The translations under genes and the position numbers were made by a program. 64,000 nucleotides of DNA from Desulfovibrio sp. Its GTDB lineage: Bacteria > Desulfobacterota > Desulfovibrionia > Desulfovibrionales > Desulfovibrionaceae. Shown here in pieces: positions 1 through 9,541 of the stretch; position 1 is the first letter of the stretch; the number at the start of each line of letters is the position of its first letter. The notes beneath the pieces are model-generated. The model saw only the letters and a program-made list of their open reading frames with translations, had not been told where the DNA came from and did no database searches. The stretch spans positions 186,001 to 250,000 of the forward strand of contig JAQYWK010000005.1 in the NCBI GenBank assembly GCA_030145055.1. The letters are read 5' to 3'.

Positions 1-2663
1 TCATCTGGTCTTGAAGAGGGCAGCGAAAAGACTCCAACACTGATTGATCCTGAATCTGTAAATTTGATTGCATTACCAATTAGGTTGAAGAGTATCTGAC
101 GAATTCTTCCTTCGTCTCCCACATAACAGTTTTTAGTTTCAGGACTGATATATGATTTTAAAATGATTCCCTTGTGGTCTGCTTGAACTTTAAAAAAGTT
201 GAGGCACTGCTTAATCAGTTCTTCCAAGTCAAACGGTTCACTATAGATATCAAGCATACCTGCTTCAATTTTTGTGAAGTCCAAAACGTCATTCAAAACT
301 CTCAATAAATTGCGAGAAGATTGAAGTGCTGTGTCAATGTGTGAGAGCTGTTCGGCATCAAGTTTGGTGACCTTAAGGAGTTGTAGCATCCCCATAACCC
401 CATTAAGAGGTGTTCTTATTTCGTGACTGATATTTGCCAAAAATTCATCCTTTGTTTTGTTGGCAAGCTCAGCCGCTTCTTTTGCTTCCGAAAGTTCTGT
501 TTGGCTCTTTAAACGTTCAGTAATATCATGGACAATTGAAATAAGTCTGATTTTGCCGTTTACCTCAAATGGTCCTGAAAAAATCTCAACATTACGCAAC
601 TCTCCATTTGATATCCTGTGCCTGCCTATTATATTGGTTAGCCTTTTTTTAGTAATTTCAGCAATTATTTCTATGACTTCTTCTTCTGGTAACGAGTTGA
701 TGTCAGAAATTTTCATTTGAAGTAATTCTTCTTTCGAATATCCGTAAAAAGCTTCAGCAGCCTTATTTGTGTCTAGTATTCTCCCGTCCAAAGTATCAAG
801 AATATACATGACAGAGTGGTTGTCTTCAAAGAAAGCACGGTAGTGCTCCTCACTTTCGCGTATGGAAAGTGCTGCAGATTTTTGTTTGCTAATGTCTTCA
901 AACGCGACTCCCAACTTATCCCCTGGGAGGAAAAAGGTGCGAACTCTGTATGAGTTTAGTACATTATTAACTACATGTTTAAATGGAAGGTCTTCGGCTA
1001 AGAAGTCTTGCCTTGTGTGCAGAGGGGATAGGAAGTTGTCTAGAATTCCTTGCTCGCTCGAACCAGGCCATATTTCTTCAAAATCGCGCCCTTTCCAATC
1101 TTTCAGCTTACGTCCGGTAATGTTTTCCGCAGCAGGGTTGGCATCAACTAGTATTAGCGAGTTCGGAGCCTTGTATTGATATATAAATAGCCCGGAAGGG
1201 ATTGTTTGAAAAATGTCACGTGTCGATCTGGATAGCTCATCAAATCGCTTACGTTCAATAGCAAGTGCAATCTGATCTGAGCAGGCAGCAAAAAGCTGCA
1301 AATCTTCCGGAGTATATTGGGTCGGATTGTCGTAATCTTGAATGATTAAGAGGCCTATTGGCTTGCCTCTGACACGAAGGGGAACACCTAGCCAAACCTC
1401 AGGTATGATTCCTTGTACCTCGAGTGTCCCTGCTTGTTGAAGCTCAATCAATCTCTCTTTGGTAAGATGAACAGTTTTGTTGGTGTTGATAGGTAGAAGG
1501 CTGAGCCTCTTATTAGTATTTGATGAAATATTATTAACAGTCGGACATGATTTTGTAGTTTTATCTACGCAGTATTTATATTCCAAAGAATTCTGTTCTT
1601 CGTTAATTAGAGCTACAAGGAAGTTCTCTGCTCGAAGCTCCTTAATCATAATACCGTGGATAGATTTCAGAAGGTCGTCAATGCTGTCTGAAGATTGAGC
1701 GTGGCTGGTAATGCTATATAAAACTGTTTGGATATGGCGGGTGTGTTCGAGTTCTTTATCTTTGCGAAGAATGTCAGAAATGTTTTCAGCATATATTGCG
1801 ACACGCGTAACTTCTCCATCTTCTATGATTGGGTAAACATTATGAAGAAAGCTTAGTTCTCCTCTTTCGTCTCTGAATGAAAGAGGTTTTTTACTCACTA
1901 GTACTTTTGCTAACTGGTTGCGTCTGTGCTCAGTTACGTGGTCAGGCATATAATCAGTGATATTCTTTCCTATCATATTGGAATGCCCATCCCCGAGGCT
2001 TTCCAAGACAGTTTTATTTAGATGGATAATTGTACCATCTAACTCCAAAAGAACAATTGATTGGCTACTCGCATCTAGTAGCGCTTGGATGTTTTTTTCA
2101 GTCTTTTTTGCGTTGATTTCAGCTTTATTTCGTTCTTCAATTTCGATCTTAAGTTGTTGATTAATAATTTCTAGTTCGTGAGTTCTTTCCGCAACACTCC
2201 GTTCGAGTTGTTTTAGGTAAGTTTTTTGTATTTTTTCAGCGTTTTTACGTGCAGATATGTCGCGCGCAATAGACAGGATCATTGGTACGCCTTTAAATTC
2301 GAACTTTCGCGCACGAATTTCAACCGGAAGGAGTGTGCCGTCTTTTGTGACAAGGTTTGTTTCAAATCGCGCCTTCTTTTCACTGCCGAATAATTTTTCG
2401 ATTTTTAAATTAGCTGAGTGTTTAGTTTTTACAAGAAGGTCTTGGGCTGGCATAAGTAAAAGTTCATCTTTGGTGTATCCTAGAGATTCACATGCAGCAT
2501 CATTTATATGGCGAATCGGGCCACGCTCACCATTCGGGAGGACTTCAAACATAATAATGGAGTCTTCAATGCCACCAAAGAACTGACGAAACTGATTTTC
2601 GCTTTGAGTTAGGTCAGCTTTAAGCTGTTCAATATACGATTTTTCTTTTTCTTCACTATTCAT
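1..2663 (-). CDS. Multi-PAS/GAF sensor histidine kinase, C-terminal part beyond the window
   Basis: About 887 residues are visible and the gene runs off the left edge. Reading from the ATG at 2663, the order is PAS (about 20-135), a coiled linker, PAS (185-300), GAF (310-460), PAS (480-600), PAS (600-715), then HisKA. The H-box reads NISHEIRTPLNG near residue 744, and the N-box with NLIGNAIKFTDSG appears just before the window edge, so the protein enters the ATPase domain. No membrane segment is evident, which suggests a cytoplasmic sensor. In this family the kinase phosphorylates its own H-box His and passes the phosphate to a receiver. Whether a receiver is fused at the C-terminus cannot be seen. 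Its GAF resembles that of the GGDEF-EAL protein at 34836-37958. The input signal is unknown. Confidence 0.9.
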   Translation of the reverse strand, partial: MNSEEKEKSYIEQLKADLTQSENQFRQFFGGIEDSIIMFEVLPNGERGPIRHINDAACESLGYTKDELLLMPAQDLLVKTKHSANLKIEKLFGSEKKARFETNLVTKDGTLLPVEIRARKFEFKGVPMILSIARDISARKNAEKIQKTYLKQLERSVAERTHELEIINQQLKIEIEERNKAEINAKKTEKNIQALLDASSQSIVLLELDGTIIHLNKTVLESLGDGHSNMIGKNITDYMPDHVTEHRRNQLAKVLVSKKPLSFRDERGELSFLHNVYPIIEDGEVTRVAIYAENISDILRKDKELEHTRHIQTVLYSITSHAQSSDSIDDLLKSIHGIMIKELRAENFLVALINEEQNSLEYKYCVDKTTKSCPTVNNISSNTNKRLSLLPINTNKTVHLTKERLIELQQAGTLEVQGIIPEVWLGVPLRVRGKPIGLLIIQDYDNPTQYTPEDLQLFAACSDQIALAIERKRFDELSRSTRDIFQTIPSGLFIYQYKAPNSLILVDANPAAENITGRKLKDWKGRDFEEIWPGSSEQGILDNFLSPLHTRQDFLAEDLPFKHVVNNVLNSYRVRTFFLPGDKLGVAFEDISKQKSAALSIRESEEHYRAFFEDNHSVMYILDTLDGRILDTNKAAEAFYGYSKEELLQMKISDINSLPEEEVIEIIAEITKKRLTNIIGRHRISNGELRNVEIFSGPFEVNGKIRLISIVHDITERLKSQTELSEAKEAAELANKTKDEFLANISHEIRTPLNGVMGMLQLLKVTKLDAEQLSHIDTALQSSRNLLRVLNDVLDFTKIEAGMLDIYSEPFDLEELIKQCLNFFKVQADHKGIILKSYISPETKNCYVGDEGRIRQILFNLIGNAIKFTDSGSISVGVFSLPSSRPD

Positions 2664-3076
2664 TTAATCCCCGCCAGCATGTGAATTGTGTAGTCTTATC
2701 TTGATGATACGTTTAATTAATACTCCAGTATATGTTTTTTTACTACTATCTCTTTGGTTATACTATTTGTAAATACTCTAGGTGATATTCCTATATTTTC
2801 ATGTGTGTTATATAAAAATTGATATGAATGATGTTGCTCGAGAAGTTGTTTTTTTTGATATATGGTTTTATTCTTTTTTAGAATAGATTAGAGCGTTATT
2901 TGAGTTAATATTCTTCGCCAATTGTGGAGCAATAGTTGTTGTCGATTTGGCCTACGCAGATAATATTATATTAAAAATGTAAATATGTGATTACATCATT
3001 GTCATACTGAAAAAGATTATTAAGTAATTTATTGTTAAATTTGAACTTATACATTTGCAGAAGGCAGGAGACTGGG
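2664..3076. other. AT-rich intergenic region between divergent genes
   Basis: About 410 bases separate the kinase start from the EVE-domain gene on the other strand, so promoters for both presumably lie here. I see no coding frame with a ribosome binding site, no clear hairpin with a T-run and no RNA gene. The only local signal is the AGGAG at 3066-3070 that serves the EVE gene. Confidence 0.6.
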
Positions 3077-3541
3077 ATGACGAAATTTTGGTTGATGAAA
3101 TCGGAACCGGGGTGTTTTTCGATTGATGATCTTGCTGAATCTGAAAACCAAACGACCCCTTGGGATGGCGTCCGCAATTATCAAGCGCGTAACTTTATGC
3201 GTGATCAGATGGAAATTGGCGACCATGTCCTTTTTTACCATAGCGTGAAGAATCCTTCTGTTGTTGGAACTGCTGAAGTTGTTAAAGAAAGTTATCCTGA
3301 TTTTACAGCATGGGACCCAGATGATCCTCATTTTGATCCTAAATCATCGGAAGAGAATCCACGTTGGTTCATGGTAGATATTAAGCTTTTAGAAAAATTT
3401 TCAAATCCTGTTCCTCTTAAATTTTTGAGAACAGTTGGCGGGCTTGAGGGGATGGAACTACTTCGAAAAGGGTCCAGATTGTCGGTTATGCCTGTTGCGA
3501 AAGATGAATTTAAGATTATTTGCAGGATCGGAAAAGAATAA
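3077..3541 (+). CDS. EVE domain-containing protein
   Basis: This 154-residue protein begins MTKFWLMKSEPGCFSIDDL, a typical EVE-domain opening, and contains DGVRNYQARNFMR, which belongs to the ligand pocket region of this PUA/YTH-like fold. The whole protein is one domain of normal family length. EVE domains are thought to bind modified bases in nucleic acid, and bacterial single-domain members have no settled role. The start at 3077 is preferred over the upstream in-frame ATG at 3032 because AGGAG ends six bases before it and the family sequence begins there. It stands alone between a divergent kinase and a Cys-rich small protein. Confidence 0.9.
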   Translation: MTKFWLMKSEPGCFSIDDLAESENQTTPWDGVRNYQARNFMRDQMEIGDHVLFYHSVKNPSVVGTAEVVKESYPDFTAWDPDDPHFDPKSSEENPRWFMVDIKLLEKFSNPVPLKFLRTVGGLEGMELLRKGSRLSVMPVAKDEFKIICRIGKE

Positions 3542-3758
3542 TTGTTATAATCGTGCGTAATCTTCTTTGATTGCAGCATACTTTCTGAATTGGTGTAGAT
3601 TGTTTATTAGTGTGACACTCCTGTCGTTTACAATTTATGCAATTACAACGTATAGTGAATGGCTTCTCTTAGGGGTGGTTTCAATTTTTCAGTTGTTTAA
3701 TCAAAAAGAAGTTTTGGTTGAGCAGTGTGGTAACAATTATTTCTGAATGGAGTTTTTT

Positions 3759-4013
3759 GTGTCTACTAAACCATGTGTTGGTTGCGGTTGGTGCTGTATT
3801 TCTGATCCCTGTGAAGTTTCTCATAGGAAATATGGTTACATGGCCCGTTGCCCTGATCTTTTCTGGGATGAGAAGATGAATCGTTATCTCTGTCTTATTA
3901 TGGGAGACCCTGTTGAGGGCGATGATGCTCGTCGTTCGCTATTTGAAGGGCAGGGCTGCTGCGCTCCGCTGTTGACCTGGAGAGATGACGTTCGAAATCG
4001 TGATGATGATTAA
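3759..4013 (+). CDS. Cysteine-rich small protein (CxxCxxCC), GTG start
   Basis: This is an 84-residue protein with nine cysteines, beginning STKPCVGCGWCC after a GTG start. The CxxCxxCC cluster followed by spaced cysteines is like that of YkgJ-type metal- or cluster-binding proteins, and a larger YkgJ relative lies at 41431-41925. An in-frame ATG at 3747 has no ribosome binding site. Its own bases supply a GGAG at 3749-3752, six bases before the GTG at 3759, so GTG is the better start. The cysteines probably bind zinc, iron or an Fe-S cluster, which is inference. The diguanylate cyclase starts about 56 bases downstream and may be co-transcribed. Function unknown. Confidence 0.75.
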   Translation: MSTKPCVGCGWCCISDPCEVSHRKYGYMARCPDLFWDEKMNRYLCLIMGDPVEGDDARRSLFEGQGCCAPLLTWRDDVRNRDDD

Positions 4014-4069
4014 AATGTTTTGGCGTGATCTATGTTGTTTTTAGAAATATATTAGGAATGAATTTAACG

Positions 4070-6112
4070 ATGATGATTAAACTGCGTATGAGAAATATTG
4101 ATAGAAATGTCATTCTGGTTGTGTTCGCCTCTGTGATGGCGGCGGCACTACTGGTTTCTCTTTTTTTGGCAGTGTATCTAAACGCTTCTTATGCAAAAGC
4201 ACAGTTTTACAGCTCTCAGATAAGTAATGCTGCCGTTAGATGTCAGGCTCATCAGGACGCATTTGTGCATACGAAAGAGATTGAGGACGTTGCAGGGTTC
4301 TTACATAGCTACGATGACCTCGTTCACAATTTAGAACTGCTGGCCGGAGAGAGTGATGTTCTTTCCGAGTCCGAAATTATGCTAACTCAGATCAAAGTTC
4401 GGGATTATCGGGATTTGTTTATAGCCTACAAAGAAAAGCAGATGGTTATTGGTTTGGCAGAAGGATTTGGGGAACATGGTGTTTTGCTCAGGACCGCTCT
4501 TTCAGTGGAAAAGAAACTCGGTAATGCTGGCGAATACCGCTTGCTTTCTATGTTTACTACTTGTCGTCGGAGTGAAAGTAGTTTTATCCAGCATAAGAAT
4601 CTGGCGGCTGTCGAGGACTTTAAAAAAGATTATGCCGCACTGGTTGATGCTGTGAAAGAAGGCGATCTGAGTCCTCAGCTTAAAGGCGAGGTTTTAGCTC
4701 AGCTACATCACTATCAGGAAAATTTTTATATTTTAGTTACACACATGAAAGAGGTCGGCCTTAAGTTTGGAGAAGGGGTTAGCGGGAACCTTCAGATGGC
4801 CTTGCTTGGTATCAATAAACAAGTCTCCTTTATTCAGGCTACAGTGCTTACCCGTTTAGGAAAAACAATCCAGACTATCTACTGGGTATTGTGTATTTCC
4901 TCGGCGCTTATTTTAATGGTCCTTTTCCTTGGTGTCCGGCTAATCAGATATAACTTACGCCTTGTCAGTGAAGTTCATAAGCGTCAGGTGGTGGAAGAAG
5001 AACTTGCAAAAGTTAATACAAATCTTGAGCGTACTGTGCAGAACCGAACTCAAAAAATTGCTAGTCAGATTAAGGATCAGGAGCGAATTAACAAAGAAAT
5101 TTTGACTCTGAATGAGTTTAGCGATTATTTGCAGAGGTGTAATTCTACCGCTGAAGCTCTCCATATTATACGTGAATATGCAAAGCGCCTATTTCCTAGG
5201 GATGTTGGAGCCTTATATTTATTTGATGAGGATAGAAATCTCTTAAATAAGATGGCTAGCTGGGGCAATAGAGATGAGATCTTTAAAGATAGCTTTGTTC
5301 CTGATGAGTGTTGGGGATTACGCATGGATAAATTCCATTACGTTTCTCGTGACGCACAGGGGCTTAATTGCGATCACTTTTCAGGAGAAGTCAGCACCTG
5401 TTATATTTGTGTTCCGATGCACAATCAGGAACAATTAATTGGGCTGATGCTTCTTGTTTGTGACCAGAAGGCGTGCATAGCGGACGAGTCGAAAAAAATA
5501 TGCACAGGCAAAGAGCGCCAGCGTTTAGTGGTTACCATTGCGGAACATTTTTCTTTGGCATTATCTAATATCCAGTTGCGTGAAAATCTGCGTGAACAAT
5601 CTGTACGCGATCCACTTACCGGCCTTCATAATAGACGGTATATGCTCGAAAGCATTGACAGAGAAGTTTCACGAGCGACTCGTCGCAATGAATCGTTGGC
5701 CGCTGTTATGATTGATATAGATTTCTTTAAAAGGTTCAATGATACCTACGGTCATGAGGCCGGTGACGAAGTCTTGAAACGGGTCGCGGAAGTTCTACTT
5801 AGGCAAGTTCGTGATGAGGATATTCTTTGCCGTATGGGAGGCGAGGAATTTTTAGTAGTTATGACAAGCATTAGCCGTGATGTCGTCATTAAGCGAGCCG
5901 AGGCGTTACGTGAATCTTTTGAATGTGTAGATCTACAGTTTGGTTCATCCCGCAGAGAATCAATTACAGTCTCAGTTGGGATTTCTTTTTATCCAGATAA
6001 CAGTAGAGACATTAATGCCGTTATTGACCTTGCAGATAAGGCGCTTTATTCAGCCAAAAATACAGGCCGCAACAAGGTTGTTGTTTTCAGTGAATATATG
6101 CTTGAGTCTTAA
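4070..6112 (+). CDS. Membrane-bound GAF-GGDEF diguanylate cyclase
   Basis: The protein of about 680 residues has a transmembrane helix near 15-38, a periplasmic helical sensor region, a second helix near 270-293, a coiled coil, a GAF domain (about 350-495) and a C-terminal GGDEF domain (515-680). The active-site motif is intact as GGEEF near residue 590. An RxxD inhibitory site (RDED) lies at the usual spacing before it, so product feedback is expected. It should make c-di-GMP from two GTP at the inner membrane. The start is uncertain: ATG 4070 has AGGA twelve bases upstream. ATG 4058 directly abuts that AGGA, and GTG 4025 extends the frame without a visible ribosome binding site. Confidence 0.9.
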   Translation: MMIKLRMRNIDRNVILVVFASVMAAALLVSLFLAVYLNASYAKAQFYSSQISNAAVRCQAHQDAFVHTKEIEDVAGFLHSYDDLVHNLELLAGESDVLSESEIMLTQIKVRDYRDLFIAYKEKQMVIGLAEGFGEHGVLLRTALSVEKKLGNAGEYRLLSMFTTCRRSESSFIQHKNLAAVEDFKKDYAALVDAVKEGDLSPQLKGEVLAQLHHYQENFYILVTHMKEVGLKFGEGVSGNLQMALLGINKQVSFIQATVLTRLGKTIQTIYWVLCISSALILMVLFLGVRLIRYNLRLVSEVHKRQVVEEELAKVNTNLERTVQNRTQKIASQIKDQERINKEILTLNEFSDYLQRCNSTAEALHIIREYAKRLFPRDVGALYLFDEDRNLLNKMASWGNRDEIFKDSFVPDECWGLRMDKFHYVSRDAQGLNCDHFSGEVSTCYICVPMHNQEQLIGLMLLVCDQKACIADESKKICTGKERQRLVVTIAEHFSLALSNIQLRENLREQSVRDPLTGLHNRRYMLESIDREVSRATRRNESLAAVMIDIDFFKRFNDTYGHEAGDEVLKRVAEVLLRQVRDEDILCRMGGEEFLVVMTSISRDVVIKRAEALRESFECVDLQFGSSRRESITVSVGISFYPDNSRDINAVIDLADKALYSAKNTGRNKVVVFSEYMLES

Positions 6113-6215
6113 TTATATTTTCTAGCTGATTTCCCCACAAAGTTCTTAATCGTAATGCTTGCCTTCCTATTTCATTTTAATCCCCCATTGACATCTGTTG
6201 TGTACATGTTATTTT

Positions 6216-6230
6216 ATTATTAGTAATAAT
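6216..6230. promoter_or_regulatory. Perfect palindrome upstream of msrAB
   Basis: Seven-base arms (ATTATTA and TAATAAT) flank a single G, ending about ten bases before the AGGA ribosome binding site of msrAB. A TTGACA at 6188-6193 lies upstream, though no good -10 box sits at 17-base spacing. The palindrome could be an operator for a small repressor, but low-complexity AT sequence forms such arms easily. Confidence 0.35.
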
Positions 6231-6248
6231 TATTAATAAGGAAGTAAC

Positions 6249-7304
6249 ATGAGCTATAAAATGATAAGCGCTGCAGCAATTGCTGCTCTCTTTATATTAT
6301 CTTTAAGCTTTTTCTTTGTTTGGTCTGAAAGCCCTACGGAGGCCGGAATGAATAATGAATCAACGCTTGCTATTGCTACTGTTGCGGGTGGCTGTTTTTG
6401 GTGCGTAGAATCGGACCTTGAAAAGGTTCCCGGTGTAGATAAGGTTGTATCCGGCTATATCGGCGGGCATGTGGATAATCCAACCTATGAACAGGTTAGC
6501 TCAGGTACAACAGGGCATCTGGAAGCCGTTCAAATTTATTTTGATCCACAGCAGGTCAGCTATGCTCAAATACTTGATGTCTTCTTAAGGCATCATGATC
6601 CTACTGATGCGGGCGGGTCATTTAATGATCGAGGCGTTCAGTACACTTCTGCTATTTTCTATCATGATGAAAAGCAGAAGGAGATTGCAGGGAAGGCGCT
6701 TGTGCAACTCGATGGTTCAAAGCGTTTTGAAAATCCTGTTGCCACCAAGCTGATTCCGTTTACCACGTTTTTTGAAGCTGAAGATTATCATCAGGATTAT
6801 TACAAGAGGAACCCTGTTCGGTATAACTGGTACAGATTCAGTTCTGGGCGTGATTCTTTCATCAAGGAACACTGGGGTGATGAAGCGAATGAGCTAGAAA
6901 AGACACTTACCCCGTTGCAGTTCAAGGTTGTCCGCGAGAATGGGACAGAACCAGCCTTTTCTAATGAATATTGGGATAACCACCTAGATGGAATATATGT
7001 GGATGTTGTCTCAGGTGAGCCACTATTTAGCTCTGCGGATAAGTTTGAGTCCGGCACTGGCTGGCCTAGCTTCACACGTCCTCTTGAGAAGAAGAATGTA
7101 GTGGAAGTTGCGGACGATACTTTCTTTATGAAGCGGACAGAGGTTCGTTCCTTTGATGCTGATTCCCATTTGGGGCATGTTTTTTCAGATGGACCGGCTC
7201 CAACTGGACTCCGTTACTGTATAAATTCAGCTTCTTTACGGTTTATTCCTAAGGAGGAGTTGGAAGAGCAGGGTTATGGGAAGTATTTGGAACTCTTTAA
7301 GTGA
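6249..7304 (+). CDS. msrAB: Membrane-anchored bifunctional methionine sulfoxide reductase MsrA-MsrB
   Basis: The 351-residue fusion begins with a hydrophobic helix (about 5-25), so both enzymes are exported or anchored facing the periplasm. MsrA follows with GGCFWC (catalytic Cys49). MsrB occupies the C-terminal part with GTGWPSF, the HLGHVF stretch and [11 protein letters not shown] (catalytic Cys near 324). Together they reduce the S and R forms of methionine sulfoxide in proteins, repairing oxidised envelope proteins. The MsrB part reads SGEPLF where zinc-binding forms have CGxPLF, so it looks like a zinc-free MsrB. AGGA precedes the ATG at good spacing. A strong terminator follows at 7329, so it is probably a single-gene unit. 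Confidence 0.95.
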   Translation: MSYKMISAAAIAALFILSLSFFFVWSESPTEAGMNNESTLAIATVAGGCFWCVESDLEKVPGVDKVVSGYIGGHVDNPTYEQVSSGTTGHLEAVQIYFDPQQVSYAQILDVFLRHHDPTDAGGSFNDRGVQYTSAIFYHDEKQKEIAGKALVQLDGSKRFENPVATKLIPFTTFFEAEDYHQDYYKRNPVRYNWYRFSSGRDSFIKEHWGDEANELEKTLTPLQFKVVRENGTEPAFSNEYWDNHLDGIYVDVVSGEPLFSSADKFESGTGWPSFTRPLEKKNVVEVADDTFFMKRTEVRSFDADSHLGHVFSDGPAPTGLRYCINSASLRFIPKEELEEQGYGKYLELFK

Positions 7305-7328
7305 TTCAAATTAAATTGATTGTCATTG

Positions 7329-7352
7329 GGCCACCTTCGGGTGGCCTTTTTT
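7329..7352 (+). terminator. Rho-independent terminator after msrAB
   Basis: A seven-base stem, GGCCACC with GGTGGCC, closes a TTCG tetraloop and is followed by six T. It lies 24 bases after the msrAB stop. Confidence 0.9.
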
Positions 7353-7472
7353 GTTTATGTTTATTGCGACAATTAGGAAACTCCATTAAACAAAAGGCTA
7401 TAGTGAGGTTTCTGGAGCTTCATGAGAGTTTATACTTAACTTGTATTCTTTTCTGCAAGGGACACTTTCCTT

Positions 7473-8297
7473 ATGGCGTTACTCTCGATTGTTGTTCCCA
7501 ACTATAATTATGGACACTTTGCAGATAGATTTTTCGGCTCAATTCTCACCCAAACTCTTGGGCTTGATGATGTTGAAATTATTTTCGTAGATGATGGCAG
7601 TGATGATGATTCCCTTCAGTTTGCTCAGAAATGGGCTGATAAAATTAAGTGCGACCGGTTTGAAATTTTAACACCTGCTCGGTGCGGAAAACCTGGTCCT
7701 GTTCGCAACTACGGGCTTGAGAGAGCTAAGGGCAGATACTTAATTTGCCTTGATCCTGATGATACCTTAGAGCCTAATTTTCTATTAGCTTGTATCGAAA
7801 CTCTTGAACTAAACCAAGAACTCGATCTCGTTTACACAGACTATAATGAAAACAGTGCGGATGGGTCGCGGGTAGTTCACCTCCCCAAATTCAGCCCCGC
7901 TCACTTGCGAAGTCAGAATACCGTATCGCCTTCAGCTCTTTATCGGCGCAAACTTTGGGATGCTGGAGTTAGATATCGTGATAATACTTCCTATGAAGAC
8001 TGGGATTTCTGGGTTCAATGCTTGGTAGCTGGTGCAAAATTTCAATTAATCCCGCAGGCCTTATATAATTACGAAGTGCATGGAACTAATTTTTCGCTTC
8101 AAGCCGTTAAAAGCGATGGAGCCGCCAAGGCGCAAATTGTACTTAACAATCCTTCCTTTTTCGGCTCCATTGTTTACGAATGGGCGGGTGCTCATCTGCG
8201 CGGCAGACTTCATGCCTCAGCCTTTCAGCGAGGTTGTATACCGCGTCCAGTTGATATAAAAGCCCTCTTGCTCAAAATGGATAGCGGAGAAATTTAA
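7473..8297 (+). CDS. Family 2 glycosyltransferase
   Basis: This is a 274-residue GT-A fold enzyme. It opens LLSIVVPNYNYG, has FVDDGSDD in the nucleotide-binding part, DPDD as the DXD-type metal-binding motif near residue 97, and YEDWDFW as the likely catalytic-base region. It would transfer a sugar from an activated donor to an unknown acceptor, perhaps an envelope polysaccharide. No membrane helix is visible. An AAGGGA ten bases before the ATG is a usable but loosely spaced ribosome binding site. No other polysaccharide gene is nearby, so donor and acceptor cannot be predicted. Confidence 0.88.
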   Translation: MALLSIVVPNYNYGHFADRFFGSILTQTLGLDDVEIIFVDDGSDDDSLQFAQKWADKIKCDRFEILTPARCGKPGPVRNYGLERAKGRYLICLDPDDTLEPNFLLACIETLELNQELDLVYTDYNENSADGSRVVHLPKFSPAHLRSQNTVSPSALYRRKLWDAGVRYRDNTSYEDWDFWVQCLVAGAKFQLIPQALYNYEVHGTNFSLQAVKSDGAAKAQIVLNNPSFFGSIVYEWAGAHLRGRLHASAFQRGCIPRPVDIKALLLKMDSGEI

Positions 8298-8346
8298 TAG
8301 TAAATGCCTGATAAGATTTAACCTTGTCGTAATCGGTCTTATTCAT

Positions 8347-9279
8347 ATGAAAATAATAATGATAGGCGTCTTGGCCGCACTCTTTTTTAGCACAACTTTT
8401 GTACTGAACAGAGCAATGAGTCTTGAAGGCGGACACTGGGTATGGTCTGCAAGTTTGCGCTATTTCTGGATGCTAGGCATTTTGTCCGTGGCTCTCTTTG
8501 CCGTCCGGCGCGATCTTTTTATTGAGTCATTAAAACTTTACGCGCGCCACTGGTTATTCTGGACTGCGGCTGGTGGAATTGGGTTCGGGCTATTTTACGC
8601 GTTACTTTCATTCAGTGCTTCTTACGCGCCCGGATGGGTTGTTGCGGCTACTTGGCAGACCACTATTCTCGCTACGCCTATAGTCCTGCTTGCTTTCGGT
8701 AAAAAAATTCCGTTGCGGGCCATGCTATTGACTTTAATAATCTTCGCGGGAGTTTTACTGATAAATGTTGAGCGCGCTGGGACTGATTCCTTAGCTGATA
8801 TTTTATTAGGTGCAATCCCTGTATTTATTGCCGCGTTTGCTTTTCCTTTCGGAAATCAGCTCGTTTGGGAGGCCCGGCAGGGTGGCACACGGCTAATACC
8901 GCACTTAGCCAGCCCAGCCATGGACGATCCTTTTTGCCGTGTATTGCTTTTGACACTAGGGTCATTGCCTTTGTGGGCTTTATTAATACTGGTCCTTTCT
9001 CCGCCACCGCCTGCTATGGGGCAGGTGCTCAATACCGCCTTAGTTGCACTGTTCTCTGGTATCGTGGCAACAAGTCTTTTCCTTTATATTCGCCACAAAG
9101 CCACGTCGGCCTCAGAGCTCGCCGCTGTAGATTGTACTCAGTCCATGGAAGTGGTTTTCTCTCTGCTCGGCGAAGTAGCCTTGCTTGGAGGTCTATTGCC
9201 CGGTTTACTCGGATGGGCAGGTATAGCCTTAACCATGCTTGGATTAGTGCTGTATATTAGAGTGCAGAATGTACGTTAA
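8347..9279 (+). CDS. DMT-superfamily (EamA-like) multidrug/metabolite transporter
   Basis: The 310-residue protein is almost entirely hydrophobic, with about ten predicted membrane helices in two similar halves. It resembles the multidrug-efflux branch of the drug/metabolite transporter superfamily. Motifs near the N-terminus (FFSTTFVLNRAM) and the C-terminal half (SMEVVFSLLGE) fit. It should export a small compound across the inner membrane, substrate unknown. Its stop overlaps by 23 bases, tail to tail, with the remnant of a cysteine hydrolase on the other strand. A spacer of about 50 bases separates it from the glycosyltransferase. Its ribosome binding site is weak. Confidence 0.85.
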   Translation: MKIIMIGVLAALFFSTTFVLNRAMSLEGGHWVWSASLRYFWMLGILSVALFAVRRDLFIESLKLYARHWLFWTAAGGIGFGLFYALLSFSASYAPGWVVAATWQTTILATPIVLLAFGKKIPLRAMLLTLIIFAGVLLINVERAGTDSLADILLGAIPVFIAAFAFPFGNQLVWEARQGGTRLIPHLASPAMDDPFCRVLLLTLGSLPLWALLILVLSPPPPAMGQVLNTALVALFSGIVATSLFLYIRHKATSASELAAVDCTQSMEVVFSLLGEVALLGGLLPGLLGWAGIALTMLGLVLYIRVQNVR

Positions 9280-9541
9280 ATTCCTCTGTTGTAATCATTT
9301 CCGCATATACCGCACCAAGAGCGGCCATGAATGACGCATGCACTTTGTCTGACGGAACTTTCACTCCGTTAAATTCGAGGGAAGCTGCTGCGCACGCATC
9401 ATGGATGACGGTGCAAGTGAATCCTAAATCGAATGCCGCCCTTGTGGTCGCATCTACGCACATATTGCTCATCATGCCGACGATGGTCAGTTTGGTGATA
9501 TCGTGGTCGCTCAGTGTTTTACTTAGCCCTGTTTCACGAAA
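9257..9541 (-). pseudogene. Cysteine hydrolase (isochorismatase family), 3' remnant
   Basis: Reading leftwards from about 9541, the frame gives FRETGL, then TIVGMMSNMCVDATTRAA, then EFNGVKVPSDKVHASFMAAL. This is the C-terminal part of an isochorismatase-like cysteine hydrolase and includes the nucleophile-containing MSNMCVD motif. The first 100 or so residues, with the catalytic Asp and Lys, are absent. The frame stays open beyond 9541, but the residues no longer fit the family. From the same point the other strand encodes a truncated GlxA-like regulator. The remnant has no plausible start before the MM at 9475. It is best read as a decapitated gene, the product of the same deletion that truncated its neighbour. 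Confidence 0.75.
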
